Below, in pieces: positions 5,830 through 5,957 of a stretch of DNA of 5,957 nucleotides (its first letter is position 1; every line of letters begins with the position of its first letter). Under the pieces are notes generated by a model. That model ran no database searches. It was given only the letters and a program-made list of their open reading frames with translations, and was not told the DNA's origin. Source of the stretch: Pyrinomonadaceae bacterium (GTDB lineage Bacteria > Acidobacteriota > Blastocatellia > Pyrinomonadales > Pyrinomonadaceae); the NCBI GenBank assembly GCA_025937955.1, contig JAICQI010000396.1, positions 1-5,957 on the forward strand. The letters are read 5' to 3'. A program made the position numbers and the translations under genes.

Positions 5830-5957
5830 ATGAACAGGAGACAGTTCCTAGAAAAAATGCTCTACGGCCTCAGTTGGGCGGGAGGGGGAATTGCTGCTCG
5901 AGAAATTCTCCTAAACGGGTCTGCGGAGAGGAGATTTGTGCTCTACAATATCAGGCG
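5830..5957 (+). CDS. Start of a protein with a twin-arginine-like N-terminus, cut by the window end
   Basis: From ATG 5830 the frame reads MNRRQFLEKMLYGLSW, then AGGGIAAREILLNG and so on to the window edge (42 codons and two bases, no stop). NRRQFLEK fits the twin-arginine export motif (RR-x-F-L-x-K), followed by a moderately hydrophobic Gly/Ala/Leu stretch, as in Tat signal peptides; the hydrophobic core is weak. A GCGGA about seven bases upstream is a poor ribosome binding site. The same frame is open upstream to 5554, so the start is uncertain and the Tat reading could be accidental. The mature protein cannot be named. Confidence 0.45.
   Translation, partial: MNRRQFLEKMLYGLSWAGGGIAAREILLNGSAERRFVLYNIR

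Overview
The window looks like a piece of chromosome from a free-living Gram-negative-type bacterium, most likely an acidobacterium (perhaps Blastocatellia-like). This rests on two genes: a secreted S9 peptidase with an extra C-terminal domain, and a secreted protein whose N-terminus has the 'LTNGDIV...IIEKI...FD...LK..GVP' pattern that I associate mainly with acidobacterial exported proteins. The taxonomic call is inference. Base composition is balanced, and somewhat more AT-rich from about 4080 to 5550.

Left part (1-4080): a very long inverted repeat (12-95) lies just downstream of a 2.7 kb minus-strand gene for an exported prolyl-oligopeptidase-family serine peptidase (135-2828). A gene-free interval of about 400 bases separates its start from the divergent start of a 281-residue secreted protein of unknown function (3235-4080). 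Both genes are intact, with clear signal peptides and ribosome binding sites.

Middle (4178-5431): this is the most interesting stretch. After a strong Shine-Dalgarno sequence, one coding sequence of about 206 residues can be followed from 4188 to 4811, but only by changing frame five times. Each change falls at a homopolymer run, and the stitched reading has no internal stop. Its 3' end overlaps by four bases (GTGA) the GTG start of an intact 207-residue gene resembling a PD-(D/E)XK nuclease (4808-5431). The two look like a translationally coupled pair, possibly a defence or DNA-processing module whose first gene is broken, phase-variable or mis-sequenced.

Right part (5432-5957): a degraded stretch holds a small broken gene (5560-5732) of a compact helical family with one further single-base frameshift and no good start codon. 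A perfect 12-bp inverted repeat forming a hairpin (5749-5786) follows, and then the beginning of a gene with a twin-arginine-like N-terminus that runs off the window (5830 onward). The run of broken genes and hairpins suggests accessory DNA beside a conserved pair of secreted-protein genes.
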